A stretch of DNA of 64,000 nt from Cephalotus follicularis (lineage: Eukaryota; Streptophyta; Magnoliopsida; Oxalidales; Cephalotaceae), in the NCBI GenBank assembly GCA_001972305.1, contig BDDD01002674.1:1-64000 (forward strand), written 5' to 3'. The position numbers and the translations under genes were made by a program. Under the pieces are notes generated by a model. That model was not told the DNA's origin, did not search any database, and worked only from the letters and a program-made list of their open reading frames with translations. Below are positions 36,032-47,528 of this stretch, piece by piece. The stretch's first letter is position 1; every line of letters starts with the position of its first letter.

Positions 36032-37847
36032 GGTCCGATTTTTATAAATCATACTTATAACTTCATCTCACATGCATGTCAACATGTTATATAAACTCTT
36101 ATTATTGATTGTATTTATATAAATTATGTCCATTCAAAAATCTCTCATCATTTAGAGGAGGTTTATATACAAAAAGATTCGAAGTTAAGACTACCTTACA
36201 TTTTAGTGGTAGACTCGACCAATAAAGATTCATCACTTCAATAACATGACTTACATGTTAGTGAGTTGGTGAAACTAAAAATATATATATTGGGGGAATA
36301 TGACTTGTTTCTATCATTATAAATCATGTATACAAATTTTTAAGTCAAATAGTTATTTTTAATTATTTCATATGTATATAAAAAAATTAACATTTCTATA
36401 ATTTACTCATATGTAATAAAAAATTAGTCTTTTTAATAGAATATCTATATATATCTGTTTGATTTAAAATTTTTTATGAATGATATATATTGATAAAATA
36501 TCGAATACAACATTTGAATTTGAAAAATGATAATCATTTTTTTAGAGTAACCATCACGATATACTTGTGCAATGAAATTCACAAGTCATATCCGTATATA
36601 TTGGAGTGTGAATGCGGACATATATGCCATAAAATAATCAACAAAATAGGAAAAGTTACGTGGAGATCAAAAGATTATAAAAACGACTAATGGTTTGAAA
36701 GCAGAGAAGGATTGTGGAACATATCATTACATTTGGCTTAAATTGGATGCAAATGGATGAGATAATGATATTCTCCAATATGACCACGTAAAAGGCTCCA
36801 TATTCATTAGTATGACCTTCTTTCTCCTACGAGCGTGGATGTACACAGATGTTTATATATAGAGACAGCACATGGGAGAGATATACATATAATTATATAT
36901 GGGGATGAGTCTCTTTTGTTTATATCTAGCTAGATTCCTTTCTCATATCTCTATCGCCAACCAGTTGAAAGTTCCAGTTTTCCGCTATGTGAAATAAGTG
37001 AGGGTCACATCTTGATGTGAAGGTTTACTAACATTTTTACAAATTATTTGAGGTTCATTTTAATTTCCTGCTTAAAAAGAAAAATTTGGAAACGTATGCC
37101 ATATGAAAAGGTCTGTTAAAAATTTTAAAATTAATACTGTATCATAAGGGATGATGGGTACTGACAACAGAGTGATTATGACAATGATAATTGAATGTGG
37201 AGATTATGTATTGAGCAATCATATATACATATATATATAAGACCTTTCAAAGGCATGCATGCTCAATAATATTACACTACTTTATGATTCCATGAATGCC
37301 TTGATATGGTGAGATCATGAGACCTCGTTCAGTCACTTCCTCTCTCCCTCTGTCCCCAAGGTTGCATTTGAGCAATTTTGGAATTGATAATACGCATATC
37401 GATCTAATAAAATTAGAATTCTATTAGGAAAGTTCTTTTCAGATTAAAGAAGCAGATACCAATCGTGGCTTTATGTAGCTGATCATGCTTATTGTTACCT
37501 ATATATTTATATGGTAAGGGATTCAACAAATCAGTCTTTTCTTCACTTATTGCCCACTTGACCTTTATGTTTTAAATAATAATAATTATAGTGTCCAATA
37601 ATTTTTAACTAATCACACTTGTGGAGAGGTTTTTGTTATATTTTATAAATCTAATTCTTAAATTTTATATTCTATCTATATATGTCATTTACATAAATTT
37701 TAAATCAATCGAATACCTATAGATATTACATTTATGCGTGATAATTCAATAATTACATGAGTTCTTACATATAATCGTCGAATTATCATCTATAAATGAA
37801 ACAGTTAAATATATTTAAATGATAGAATATGAAATTCAATAGTTAGA
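36032..37847. other. AT-rich intergenic sequence
   Basis: No convincing gene or element border. A 66-codon open frame at 36490-36690 has no recognisable motif and AT-rich composition like its surroundings. I see nothing else specific. Confidence 0.5.
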
Positions 37848-39450
37848 TGTAATGCCCTGAGCCTGAAGGGCGAGCTCAAGTCGTCACCTATTATTTTGTA
37901 AATTCACGTAGTCCAATGTTGGGTGCTAGATAAGGTTATCAATATACGAAAAACTTAAAAATTTTAAACAGTCCACTTAACATACTTTAATTATCTGAAT
38001 CAATCTTAAACATAAATTTCCTTACAATCGATACAAGTATCCATTCCGATTCACAGTAATTAAATAACAGTTACAATGAGTTCTTCCCTACAATCCCTGT
38101 CCATTTTGTAGCTGTCTAATCACTGACCACTGCTCCTAGATCCACTAACTGCTGTCCAAAATAATAACCCCATCCTGAAGGAGGGTCAGTCATACAGCGT
38201 CATAGAAGAACCCCATGTGCGATGAATGCATGCATGAATGAATGAACATTTATAAACAGTTATAACGCATGTCATATATATGCATGAATGACAATTATGG
38301 TTAATAACTTATATATAACCGTCTCATACCGGTGTACATAAATAATTAATTAACCTAAGCATACAATCTTATCCAAACATCTATCAGACAATCCATATCC
38401 ATAATGACCTTCCATACCATAGCGTATATCTAGCCGCCATGGATATATACAAGGGAGCTCGACTAAATACCCTAGCTGTCGGTGAATAAGGCGCCGAAGC
38501 TAAAGTAAAACTCCCCATAGTTTACGGTAAATATAAGCGTCGGATCTCAACTAAGTCTAGTTACCGGTGAATACGCTCAACTAATTCCATACACAATCCA
38601 TGTCACTCTAACAGGTTACAAACCATACTATCATAAAATCCATGCCATCCATAATATATTATACCATACCATGCTATAACATTGCCATGCTATATCATAT
38701 TATGCTATACCATACTATACTAGACTACACCATGTCATACCCTTTCCCTTTTAGTCTTTATAGAAAACGTTTCCTTTTCCATCGGAAAATAATCCTTTAT
38801 TACGCGAATTGATCCATGATCGATTCGCGATTAAAACCATGTTTTAACTTTCTTATAAAATTTTACACAGGCCTAAGAAAGGACCTATGAAAAAACCATT
38901 TGGATAAAGTCAATTTCCATTTCCTTTGTAAAATAAAGACAGGTGTCGACGTGATAAGCAATCACGTCGACGTCTTAAGGGAAGGATGTCGATGTTCAAA
39001 CTGAAATAAGAAGACAGTAAGTAGAAATATACACGTCGATGTCATATACAAATGGTGTTGACGTCTTGGGTTGAGGGCAATAAAATAAAAGTCTCCTTAC
39101 CAGCACGTCGAAGTTAAAAAAGAAGACGTCGACACATTCAAATGGAAACATGCGAGACAAGAGTCTCATCATTAACACGTCGACGCCATATGGAAAGGCG
39201 TCGACGTTCTGGGTTTGACAACAAATAGTCCAACCCTAAAAGTCAACCTAATTCGATCATTTTTCATTTCAAATCATTTTCCAGGTCCAAATAAAGTTTA
39301 AAAATCACCATTTAACACATTTAAACCATCTTTAGTCCACTGGAAACATTAATTCAATTTATAGGCTAAAAAGTCCCAAATCCATATACCCCAACATCCT
39401 TTCCTTTCTATTTAATCCATCCATTTTACCATTCAATGTAATCAATACAT
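37848..39450 (+). mobile_element. Probable truncated LTR with GTCGAC motifs
   Basis: TGTAATGCCCTGAGCC at 37848 resembles an LTR start, and the composition is LTR-like. No 3' terminus or target duplication was found, so the right border is a guess. Between 38945 and about 39206, GTCGAC/CGTCGACG words recur six or so times, including a perfect 10-bp inverted repeat (GTCGACGTGA, 7-base loop, TCACGTCGAC; 38945-38971). Confidence 0.4.
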
Positions 39451-40552
39451 GTTATACAGTTAATGCAAATTACGTAAAGCAATAAGCTATGAATCCATAG
39501 AACATTTTAGATATAGAAATTCTACTTTGATAACTCAAGTTCCAGGCATCAATCTGGCAATAAACAATCAAAATCCCCTTCTCTTTGATCCTAATGGTTG
39601 TGGCAGGAGATTGTGGCAAAGGGGGCACTACAAAAAAAAAAAGGGAAACCCTGAAATGATTGATATGTGTCTTCATGATCAAAGATGTTGTCTCTAGACT
39701 CGTATATGACATTGTCACCTCAAAAATGATATAGACCCATGGCAGAATTGATCCTGGCATGATATTGAAATGATATCTTTCAAATTAATGGTAAATGTTT
39801 GATCTACGGGCAGTGTCTTTCCAAACTAGTTGCATCTACATTTTGATTGACCGTTGTGATTTTTTTAGACCATATGTACAAGTTATAAAATAATTAAATC
39901 TTTAATGCATCAACTACTTTAGGGGGCTCACAGACCATGTTTCCATACATCAACTCTCACATTGTGAGAAAGATATGTAAAACTTTAATGGGTATGCAAC
40001 TGTCTAATGCATGTTAATGATTTATTGCAGTACGGGTTAAAATATTTGTCATAAAATCTTTCAAGTACACTTGCTACATTGAAATTCTTCCAAATTTTCA
40101 AAGGTCAAACCAAGGTATATGCTATGTAGTTATCACTTCTACTTGTAATTTGAGAATCTAGGAGACATATATTTCTCAATTTTGTATACTTTTTAGTCCT
40201 CCATCATGCCTTATCTTGTGCTTATGTTAAATTTTTATGGTGAATAAAGCTATTAGAATAGTAGTTATTTGTTAGAAACTAGGCATGAAAATGTAAGTGG
40301 TTTGCTCTTTATTGCTAGTGTTCCAACCATGCCTTCATTCACATTTGAATGATCAATTTTTCTGCTTACTATATTTTAGGGGTGTAACCTGGCAGTTTTT
40401 CCTAGTGGCTTTCGGTTTGTGTTGAAGCTCAGCTTAAGCTTAAGCTGAATAGAGTAGACATTCTATACAAGCTTGGCTCAACATTTCAATAGGAATTTTC
40501 GGATAAATTTGTTCATTAGTTTGATGTGTTGTACAAGAGTGATTTTTTTGAG

Positions 40553-41420
40553 CTTTTGCACAAGTTATAAATGTCTTAAATATCGAATTAGGGCTATCGA
40601 AATCCTTATACGCTTCAAATTAACTTAAAGTGGTTGAAATTAGCTAAAAACGGCTACTTTTTGAAGAATAACCTAATAAATTCAACTAATATGTTTGTAA
40701 TAAGCTTCAAACAAGGTTGAATAAACATATTTAGCAATCTTTTGTCATGAAAGTTAGGTTATATATTGAATCTAGCGTAATTTATGCTAAAATAGCGTCC
40801 GATAGTGGTTGAAAACGCATATAATGGTTCAATATAGTTTAAAAACTTTATAAACTACTTGCATATGTTGTAAATGTCTTAAATATCGAATTAGAGCCAT
40901 CGAAATCCTTATACGCTTCAAATTTACTTAAAGTGGCCGAAATAGGCCAAAAATCGCCACTTTTTGAAGATCTTTATAACAAACTTAAACAATATTGAAT
41001 AAATTTAGTTAGTTATCTTTTGTCATGAAAATTAAGCTATAGATTGAATCTAGCGTAGTTTATGCTAAAATAGCTTTCGATAATGATCGAAAACATCATA
41101 TAATGGTTCAAACTCTTTATATCCAGTTTAAAAACTTTATAAATTAAACTACTTGCACAAATTGTAAATGTCTTCAACATCGAATTAGAACCATCGACAT
41201 TCTTATACGCTTCAAATTTACTTAAAGTGGCCAAAATCGGCCGAAAACGACCACTTTTTGAAGAATAACCCAATATATTTGACTCAAATCTTTATAACAA
41301 GCCTAAACAATGATGAATAAACATGGCTAGTTATTGTTTGTCATGAAAGTTAGGCTATATATTGAATATAGCATAGTTTATGCTAAAATAGCATCCGATA
41401 ATGGTTGAAAACGTTATATA
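40553..41420. repeat. ~300-bp diverged tandem repeat
   Basis: Phase points ATGTCTT(A/C)AA occur at about 40571, 40874 and 41168, and again at 44585 after the LTR insertion. Spacings are 303, 294 and about 309 once the LTR is removed. Each unit carries AAAGTGG...CCACTTTTT, a small hairpin. It sits inside the candidate CACTA element and was split by the LTR at 41421. Confidence 0.75.
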
Positions 41421-42012
41421 TGTAACACCCAAAATTTTATATAAAAGAATAACCGTTGGACTGGACCAGATGCTAGGCCGAAATTGTTTAATGAAAATTG
41501 GGCCCAAAAATGTAATACCCGAAATTTTATAAATATTAAATGATGGAATTGGACCCGAAATGGAATACTGTTAATAGATTGAAATGAAGAAATGGTGTTT
41601 GGACTTGGAAGTGTTTATGGCCCAAATTGGAATTAAGGAAAAAAATGGTGTTTTATTTAGGCTCTATATATGTTATTAATATTGGGCCAAAATGTGATAA
41701 ATAGAGAGGAAGAAAAGAGTCTTAATGGGCCTTGAAATATTTTATGGTGCTGGGCCAAATTGATAAATGGATAATGGAAGCTTTTGGGCCTAAAATATAT
41801 TAATATTGTCTTTGGGCTTTGAAATGTTTATTATTGGGCCTATTATTATAAATAGAGAGAAGGAAATATTTGGATTTAAATATGTTAATGTATTTGGGCT
41901 GGAATTGAATGAAAAGAAGTTGGGCCACTTCAACACTTCCTTAATCTCAGCCAGTTAGGTTAAGGAGAATGGTAGAATTGTGTGGTGGATTCTAGAGAAT
42001 TCCATAGGTGTC

Positions 42013-42020
42013 TATAAATA
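42013..42020 (+). promoter_or_regulatory. LTR core promoter TATA box (family 1 copy 3)
   Basis: TATAAATA follows ATTCTAGAGAATTCCA, matching the arrangement in copies 1 and 2. Confidence 0.5.
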
Positions 42021-44174
42021 GAGAAGATGAGGGAGTGAGAAGGCTGCTGCTGTTTTGGAAAGGAACAGGCAAGAAAGGAACGGCCCAGTGAGCAAATGAA
42101 GAAGAAGCAATGGAAGAAGAGGAGCTGAGCAAAAGGGGACTGTGCAACAACCTCGTCGGATTTGAGGTAGGATCTACTTCCTACTCAGTGTTTTCACTTG
42201 TACTGTGAATTGTTATATATGTTATGTTAGTGATGAATGTTAGTGCTAGACAAATGTTAGAGTGGTATTGTCCCTCTGCAATTGATGTTTTAGATTAGTT
42301 ACCACTGTACAAAAGTGGAATGGGCAATATAGGTGCTTTGTGCGTAAGCCGAGAAGGCCATGTGGCGTGCGTGCCCCAAGCACCATATCACATCGTCCGT
42401 GCTGAGAATGAGTCCATGTGAAGTAACTATTCACCTTTACTATGCACACTAGGCTTGCCATTCTCACGCATCCTCTTGTCCAACACCCAAAGCTCCCTTC
42501 ACGTTGGCACGCAAGCAAGCATGATTAGCATGTCTACTGAGCATGCGTCTTCACCACCCATACTTTGAGCATACGGCACTGCATCCATGCACTCGAGCAG
42601 TGCATCCTCCGCACCCCTACCGACCTTCCACGGCAATGCCCGAGGAGGCACATGTCGATCTTCCGTGACAATGCCCGAGGAGGCGTTGTGCCGAAGAGGC
42701 CACCTGCCGAGGAGCATTGCGCCAAAGAAGTATGGTGATGAGGAGGCACTGCCCGAGGAGGCATGTGTCGAGGAGGCCAAGTGTCCATGGAAGCATTGTA
42801 TAGAGGAGCCATTTCAGTGGGGGCATGATGTCCAAGGAGGCATCGTGCTGAGAAGAGCATTAAGGCGCCCGAGGACACCATGAGACCGAGGAGCCCTCGT
42901 TATGCGCCCGAGGTGGTGAGGAACCATTGCCATTCGTTCGAGTGTACCAGTGTCGAGCTCCCCATTAATGGTACCCGAGATGGTCTGTGCCGAGAAGAAC
43001 ACCGCATGCGCCCATGGAGCAATGCCTGTGAAGCCATCCTCTGCGTGCGTCCCATTCACCGTATGCACCCGAGGAGACATGCCCTTGGAGCCATCCTCTG
43101 CATGCATCCCATTCACCGCATGCGCCCGAGGAGACATGTCCATGGAGCAATGCCTATGAAGCCATCCTCTGCGTGCGCCCGAGGAGACATGCCCATGGAT
43201 CCATTGTCCTCTGCATGCGTCTCACACCACTGCCATGCCCGGAGACGCCAAGTGCAGACTGTCCTCCGCATGCTCCTTCACCAGCGCTAACGCTGAGGAC
43301 GTTTGCGGGGAACGCACAAGCACAAACGCCAGAGGTGCCCCTGTGCGCCATTGTGCAGAGGAGCCATGTGTGCAGAGGAGCCATGCGCCGGGCATTCTTC
43401 TGCTATACGCCCGATCCGGCAATGGCGTCGAGCTCGTCCTCTGCCAGGTGCGCCATCCACGGTGTTCTCCTCTGCCATAAGTGTTCCTCTACCATGCACA
43501 TGTACGCCCTGCATGTAGGGCTCTTCACTGCTATGCCCGATTTTCCCCTAGCGTGGGATCTGAGCACGCCATCTTGCACTTGTAACACACGAGCAATGCC
43601 TTTGGTCCTCCTGTGCATGCTCTGTTCGAGCGTCCCATGGATGTATAGTGGCGTGACCAGGTGCTTTCGAGCCTGTAGCCGAGGATGGCTAATGAAGAAG
43701 GATAATAAATAGTGATAAGTGCAATGTATAATAATAATAAATAGCGATAAGTGCAGTGTATAATAGTAAATAAATGAATAAAGAATGAGTGTAGTGTAAT
43801 GAATATAAATGGAAGGAAGTTGTTAGAGATTGATAAAATGTAATGAATGACAAACATAGTATTAAAAGGCAGACCTCATAATAAATGGTAATGTAGCGTA
43901 CTGTTAATGTAGTGTCAATGTACCGGATCCTCTTCCTTAACGTCTGGAGTGCGTTATCGCTCCTCCTTCAGTGGGGGATACCGAGGAAGGATTTATTGTG
44001 AATGACTGACTGTGACTGCTAATGAATGCTTATACTGATACTGTTAATGACTGTTAAGGGATAATGTGGAATGGATTGTACTGTTATCATTGCCTCTTAT
44101 TTGCATCACATATGCTTGCTGCATCTGCATCTCCATGCACGAGTGGGTTGTAGTTCCTACACGACCAGTGGTCG

Positions 44175-44206
44175 CTGACCCATTGCATTTTAATGTAATG
44201 GGTCAG
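44175..44206. other. Stem-loop in LTR copy 3
   Basis: CTGACCCATTGCATT, TT loop, AATGTAATGGGTCAG: the same 15-bp hairpin as in copy 2, differing only in the loop. Confidence 0.8.
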
Positions 44207-44786
44207 GTACAGGTGGAGCTTCGCAGCTAGCCGAGGATTGAAGCCCCGGGTGAGTCTCCTCCACAGCAGATCGACGACCGACTTATTTATATTTTTGGAA
44301 TATTGTATTTCTTGACCTGCCGACATGTGGCAGAGCTTTTTATGAACAGTATTGTATAACACTGGGTTTATCCACGCAAATGATATTTAATTGAATTTAT
44401 TTCGCATGCATTATTATATTGTTGAAAGTTTTTAATTATTCTGCTAAATTGTAAATGAATGGTACTGTTCGTAGCGCGTCAACCCTTGGGGGTTGACCAT
44501 TGGGGTTTGGGGCGTTACAATATAATGGTTCAAACTCTTCATATCCAGTTTAACAACTTTATAAACCACTTGCACAAATTGTAGATGTCTTTAATATTGA
44601 ATTAGAACCATCCAAATCCTTATACACTTGAAATTGACTAAAAGTGACTGAAATCAGTTGAAAATGACCACTTTTTGAATAACAACTCAATAAATTTGAA
44701 TCAAATTTTTATAAAAAGCTTAAAGAGGGTTGAATAAACATGGCTATGCACCATTTTATCTTAAATGATTTAACTATTTATTTATA

Positions 44787-45072
44787 GGGTAAAATACAAA
44801 AAACCCTTCGAGATTTAAACTCGTTAACACTTAACCCCCTATATTTTCAAATATTACATATACCTCATTGAATTACAATTTATACTAATAACAAAGGGGG
44901 TTAATCCTTAAACAGACTCAAAGCTGAGTGGGTTAATCGTTAAACAGACTCAAACATAAGGGAGTTAATCTTTAAACGGACTCAAACCTGAGGGAGTTTT
45001 TGCAATATTTGAAAACAGAGGGGGTAAAGTATTAACGAGTCCAAAGCTCATGGGGATTTTTGTTTTCTACCC
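44787..45072. mobile_element. Mutator-type MITE, 286 bp
   Basis: Terminal inverted repeats of about 69 bp (GGGTAAAATACAAAAA... against ...TTTTTGTTTTCTACCC) with an imperfect match, and a perfect 9-bp duplication TTATTTATA (44778-44786 and 45073-45081). The centre has three short repeats of TTAATC.TTAAAC.GACTCAAA. No coding capacity. It inserted into the candidate CACTA element. Confidence 0.88.
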
Positions 45073-45196
45073 TTATTTATATTTATTGTGTAGTTATGTT
45101 TTGAGTTTGGTTAAGGCAGAGCTTAGCCCATAAATGATTTAATCAGCATAAGTCTAATAGTTGTATTGCTGTAACTTACGATTAGTTATTGCAGAG

Positions 45197-46979
45197 ATGC
45201 CACGCAGGATGTGCTATAGTATTGTGTCTTTACCTACGGCCAGCACTATGCCATCCACCTCTAGGCCATCAGATAGTTTTACTCAGGCAGGCGATGTGTC
45301 TGCTGGTACACAGACGAGTCCGGGGCAGTGCTCCCTAAGCATGATGAGCATGGTAAGAGTAATTGGTATTGCTTCAACACCTTGAGTTGTATATTATACT
45401 TTTGTTTTGTTATATAATTATAGTTTATGAGTTGAATATATTGTTTTCTTATATAATCACAATCAGATGTCGCTCCACAAGCGATGAGGGCGCCAAACAG
45501 GGGACCGCGGCTCCCATGGGATGGAGAAAAGTTGCCACTGGTTATGATCACCCTTGGACAGTAAGTTTATAACTTATAGCCATTACTTAAGACTGCATCA
45601 TTTTCAAATCGCTTATATTCGTGTATGGTAACATATATGTTTAACTGCAGTTGCTTCGTGGATACGTCAGTGAAGACCATGATCAAGTCAATTGTCACGT
45701 CATGAATACACAAGCCTTGTATTCATTGGTTCAAATGGCCCCAGGAATATAAAGGCGGGTGTTTCAAAAAGCTCAAGGTGAATAAAAATGCTATAACCAA
45801 ATAGTATTAATTGTTGTATCATTAATGTAGTTATTTTTATGCCACAATTGATTTTGTTTGATACTTTTTGTTGTAGGAGTATAATGGTTTTAAGGCCCCA
45901 ATGGCTGATGTGAAGGAAGCTTTCAATAATTACTTGAGTAATAATTACTACAAGTGGATGCATGAGGCGAGATCGAAGTCTATGCACATGTCCGGGGTGA
46001 CAGAGATGTCTGACGTTGCAAGCAATTTGTGCCTGCTAAGGTACGAGATCGACAAGCATGGAGCAGCTTGGTGGACAAGTACATGGGACAAAATTTCAGG
46101 AACCAGTCGGCGAGGATTGCCCAAAACAGAGCAAGCGAAAACCACATGAACTATTGTGGTGGTAGCTTCACGATGGAGAGACAGCTTGCGTTAGGGGTAA
46201 GTACTGAAGTTGGTTAGCTAGGAAGTTTGTTCTAGTTTTCCTTAATTTTCTATACACTAGTTTTGTGTTTTAAGAATGAATTTTTCTCCAAATATCTGCT
46301 TACTAGTGTGTGATTTGTAGGAGGCGATCAATGGGAGGATTTGGGAGATGTCTATTACATTACCCATCGTCCAAGGAAGGGCAACGCCGACCCACAATCT
46401 TTTTCTTTCTAAGTGTTCAACTTAACATTTATTTATTTCAGAAACCCCCAATAATCTTTTTCTTTTTAAGTGTTCAACTTTGCTTTTATTTATTAATTTG
46501 CTAACCGATGGTATTTTTTTTAGGCACGATACCGGTAACAAACAGGGACATCATCCTCCAGCGAACAGTCCCCCGAGGAAGGGTCATTGCATAGTAAGGT
46601 GCCACCTCCGGATATAGCAAAATGTTCGGAGGCAGTGGGAGGTCCGTGAAAGGTTAGGCTCCCAGGCCTTGGCAATTACTTGAAGAGGAGGTGGATTCTA
46701 TCGCATGGTTGTCAACATGGATCGCCCTTTGTCGACCCTATCATAGTGCCACCACCATAACCCGATCCGCACGACGTCTTGTTGCTTCAGATGCAAAGGC
46801 AGATAAGTGAGATGATGACCCAGCTATCCTCCTTGGTCGCCTCCCAGCAGGGAGGATTCGCTTCATCCGGCTCCCAGCACATGCCACAGTAGAGACATTA
46901 CATCAGCCACTCCGATGATGATGACGACTCTATGCATGATCCATCTGATTGTCGTTCTCCTATTTCTCAGTCCGTATAG
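45197..46979 (+). pseudogene. Decayed En/Spm-type transposase-like gene
   Basis: Several exon-like blocks lie in order on the plus strand. First is an ATG block rich in Ser/Thr/Met (45197 to a GT donor at about 45353). A block at 45901-46150 includes VKEAFNNYLSNNYYKWMHEA. In a shifted frame comes NFRNQSARIAQNRASE followed by NYCGGSFTMERQ, which resembles the plant Ptta/En/Spm transposase domain (Pfam PF03004 type). A last block near 46740-46890 includes LLLQMQRQISEMMTQLSSLV and a stop. Reading it needs frame changes, and in-frame stops occur (for example after the segment at about 45750), so it is broken. It lies just inside the right CACTA terminus. Confidence 0.65.
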
Positions 46980-47528
46980 GTTGTATGCTTTGAAAACAAA
47001 CAACTCGCCATGTTTCTTTGAATTCAATACTATTATAACTTCGATGTTTTTGAACTGAAAATGATACTTGTTTTTTATTTATTATAAGTTTACGGTATAT
47101 ATGAAATATTAATTATTTTATGCATTTCTAGATAATGATGATGATGAGGATGATGAAAATATGAGTGATGTTTACAGGTAAATTAATTAGGTTTATTGGA
47201 AAGCTGCAGATCTGCAGAATTTTCTACAGATCAGCATTAAAACCCTGAGGGCCTGGTAAGGGTCCAAGCCCTCGGGAAGCCCTTGAGATTCTTGCAGATT
47301 TTGCCGGAATCCTGAGGATCCTTTGCCCTCTAGAGACCTTTGGGTTTGGAAATCCCAAGGGTCTCCCAAGGTTAAAGGACCCTCGGGATTCCAAGGGTCC
47401 TATATCCCGAGAGCCCTTTCCCCAACCCCGAGGAAACAAACTCCGAGGGTTTACCGAGGGCCCTCTCCCCTCAGGAGGGACTCCCGAGGAGAAAGGGCCC
47501 TCGATGTTGCCATGTTTTTTTTGTAGTG

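Larger units (their letters stand above)
41421..44519 (+). mobile_element. Solo LTR, family 1 copy 3 (3099 bp)
   Basis: Starts TGTAACACCC, ends GGGCGTTACA, with a perfect ATATA duplication (41416-41420 and 44520-44524). Joining the flanks restores the phrase ATATAATGGTTCAAAC of the surrounding tandem repeat. Near 41510 there is a second LTR-like start (TGTAATACCCGAAATTTTAT). A donor-like GAG|GTAGG lies at 42167. The GC-rich patch (about 42340-43690) has many GCCGAG/CCCGAGGAG words and overlapping open frames on both strands that I do not treat as genes. Confidence 0.85.
39626..47528 (+). mobile_element. Candidate CACTA (En/Spm) transposon, decayed
   Basis: The left end CACTACAAAAAAAA and the right end (TTTTTTTTGTAGTG, 47515-47528) are 14-bp inverted repeats of the CACTA type. 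The right end is well supported because a decayed En/Spm-type gene lies just inside it, and its subterminal region repeats CCGAGGG/CCCGAG words. The left end is weaker: its subterminal region lacks those words, and the 3-bp flanks are GGG and GGA. The element holds a ~300-bp tandem array, an inserted family-1 LTR and a Mutator-type MITE. Without the LTR it would be about 4.8 kb. Confidence 0.5.

Noticed and set aside
36490-36690. 66-codon Cys/His-containing frame
   Set aside because: No recognisable zinc-binding spacing, no promoter or homologous context, and length expected by chance.
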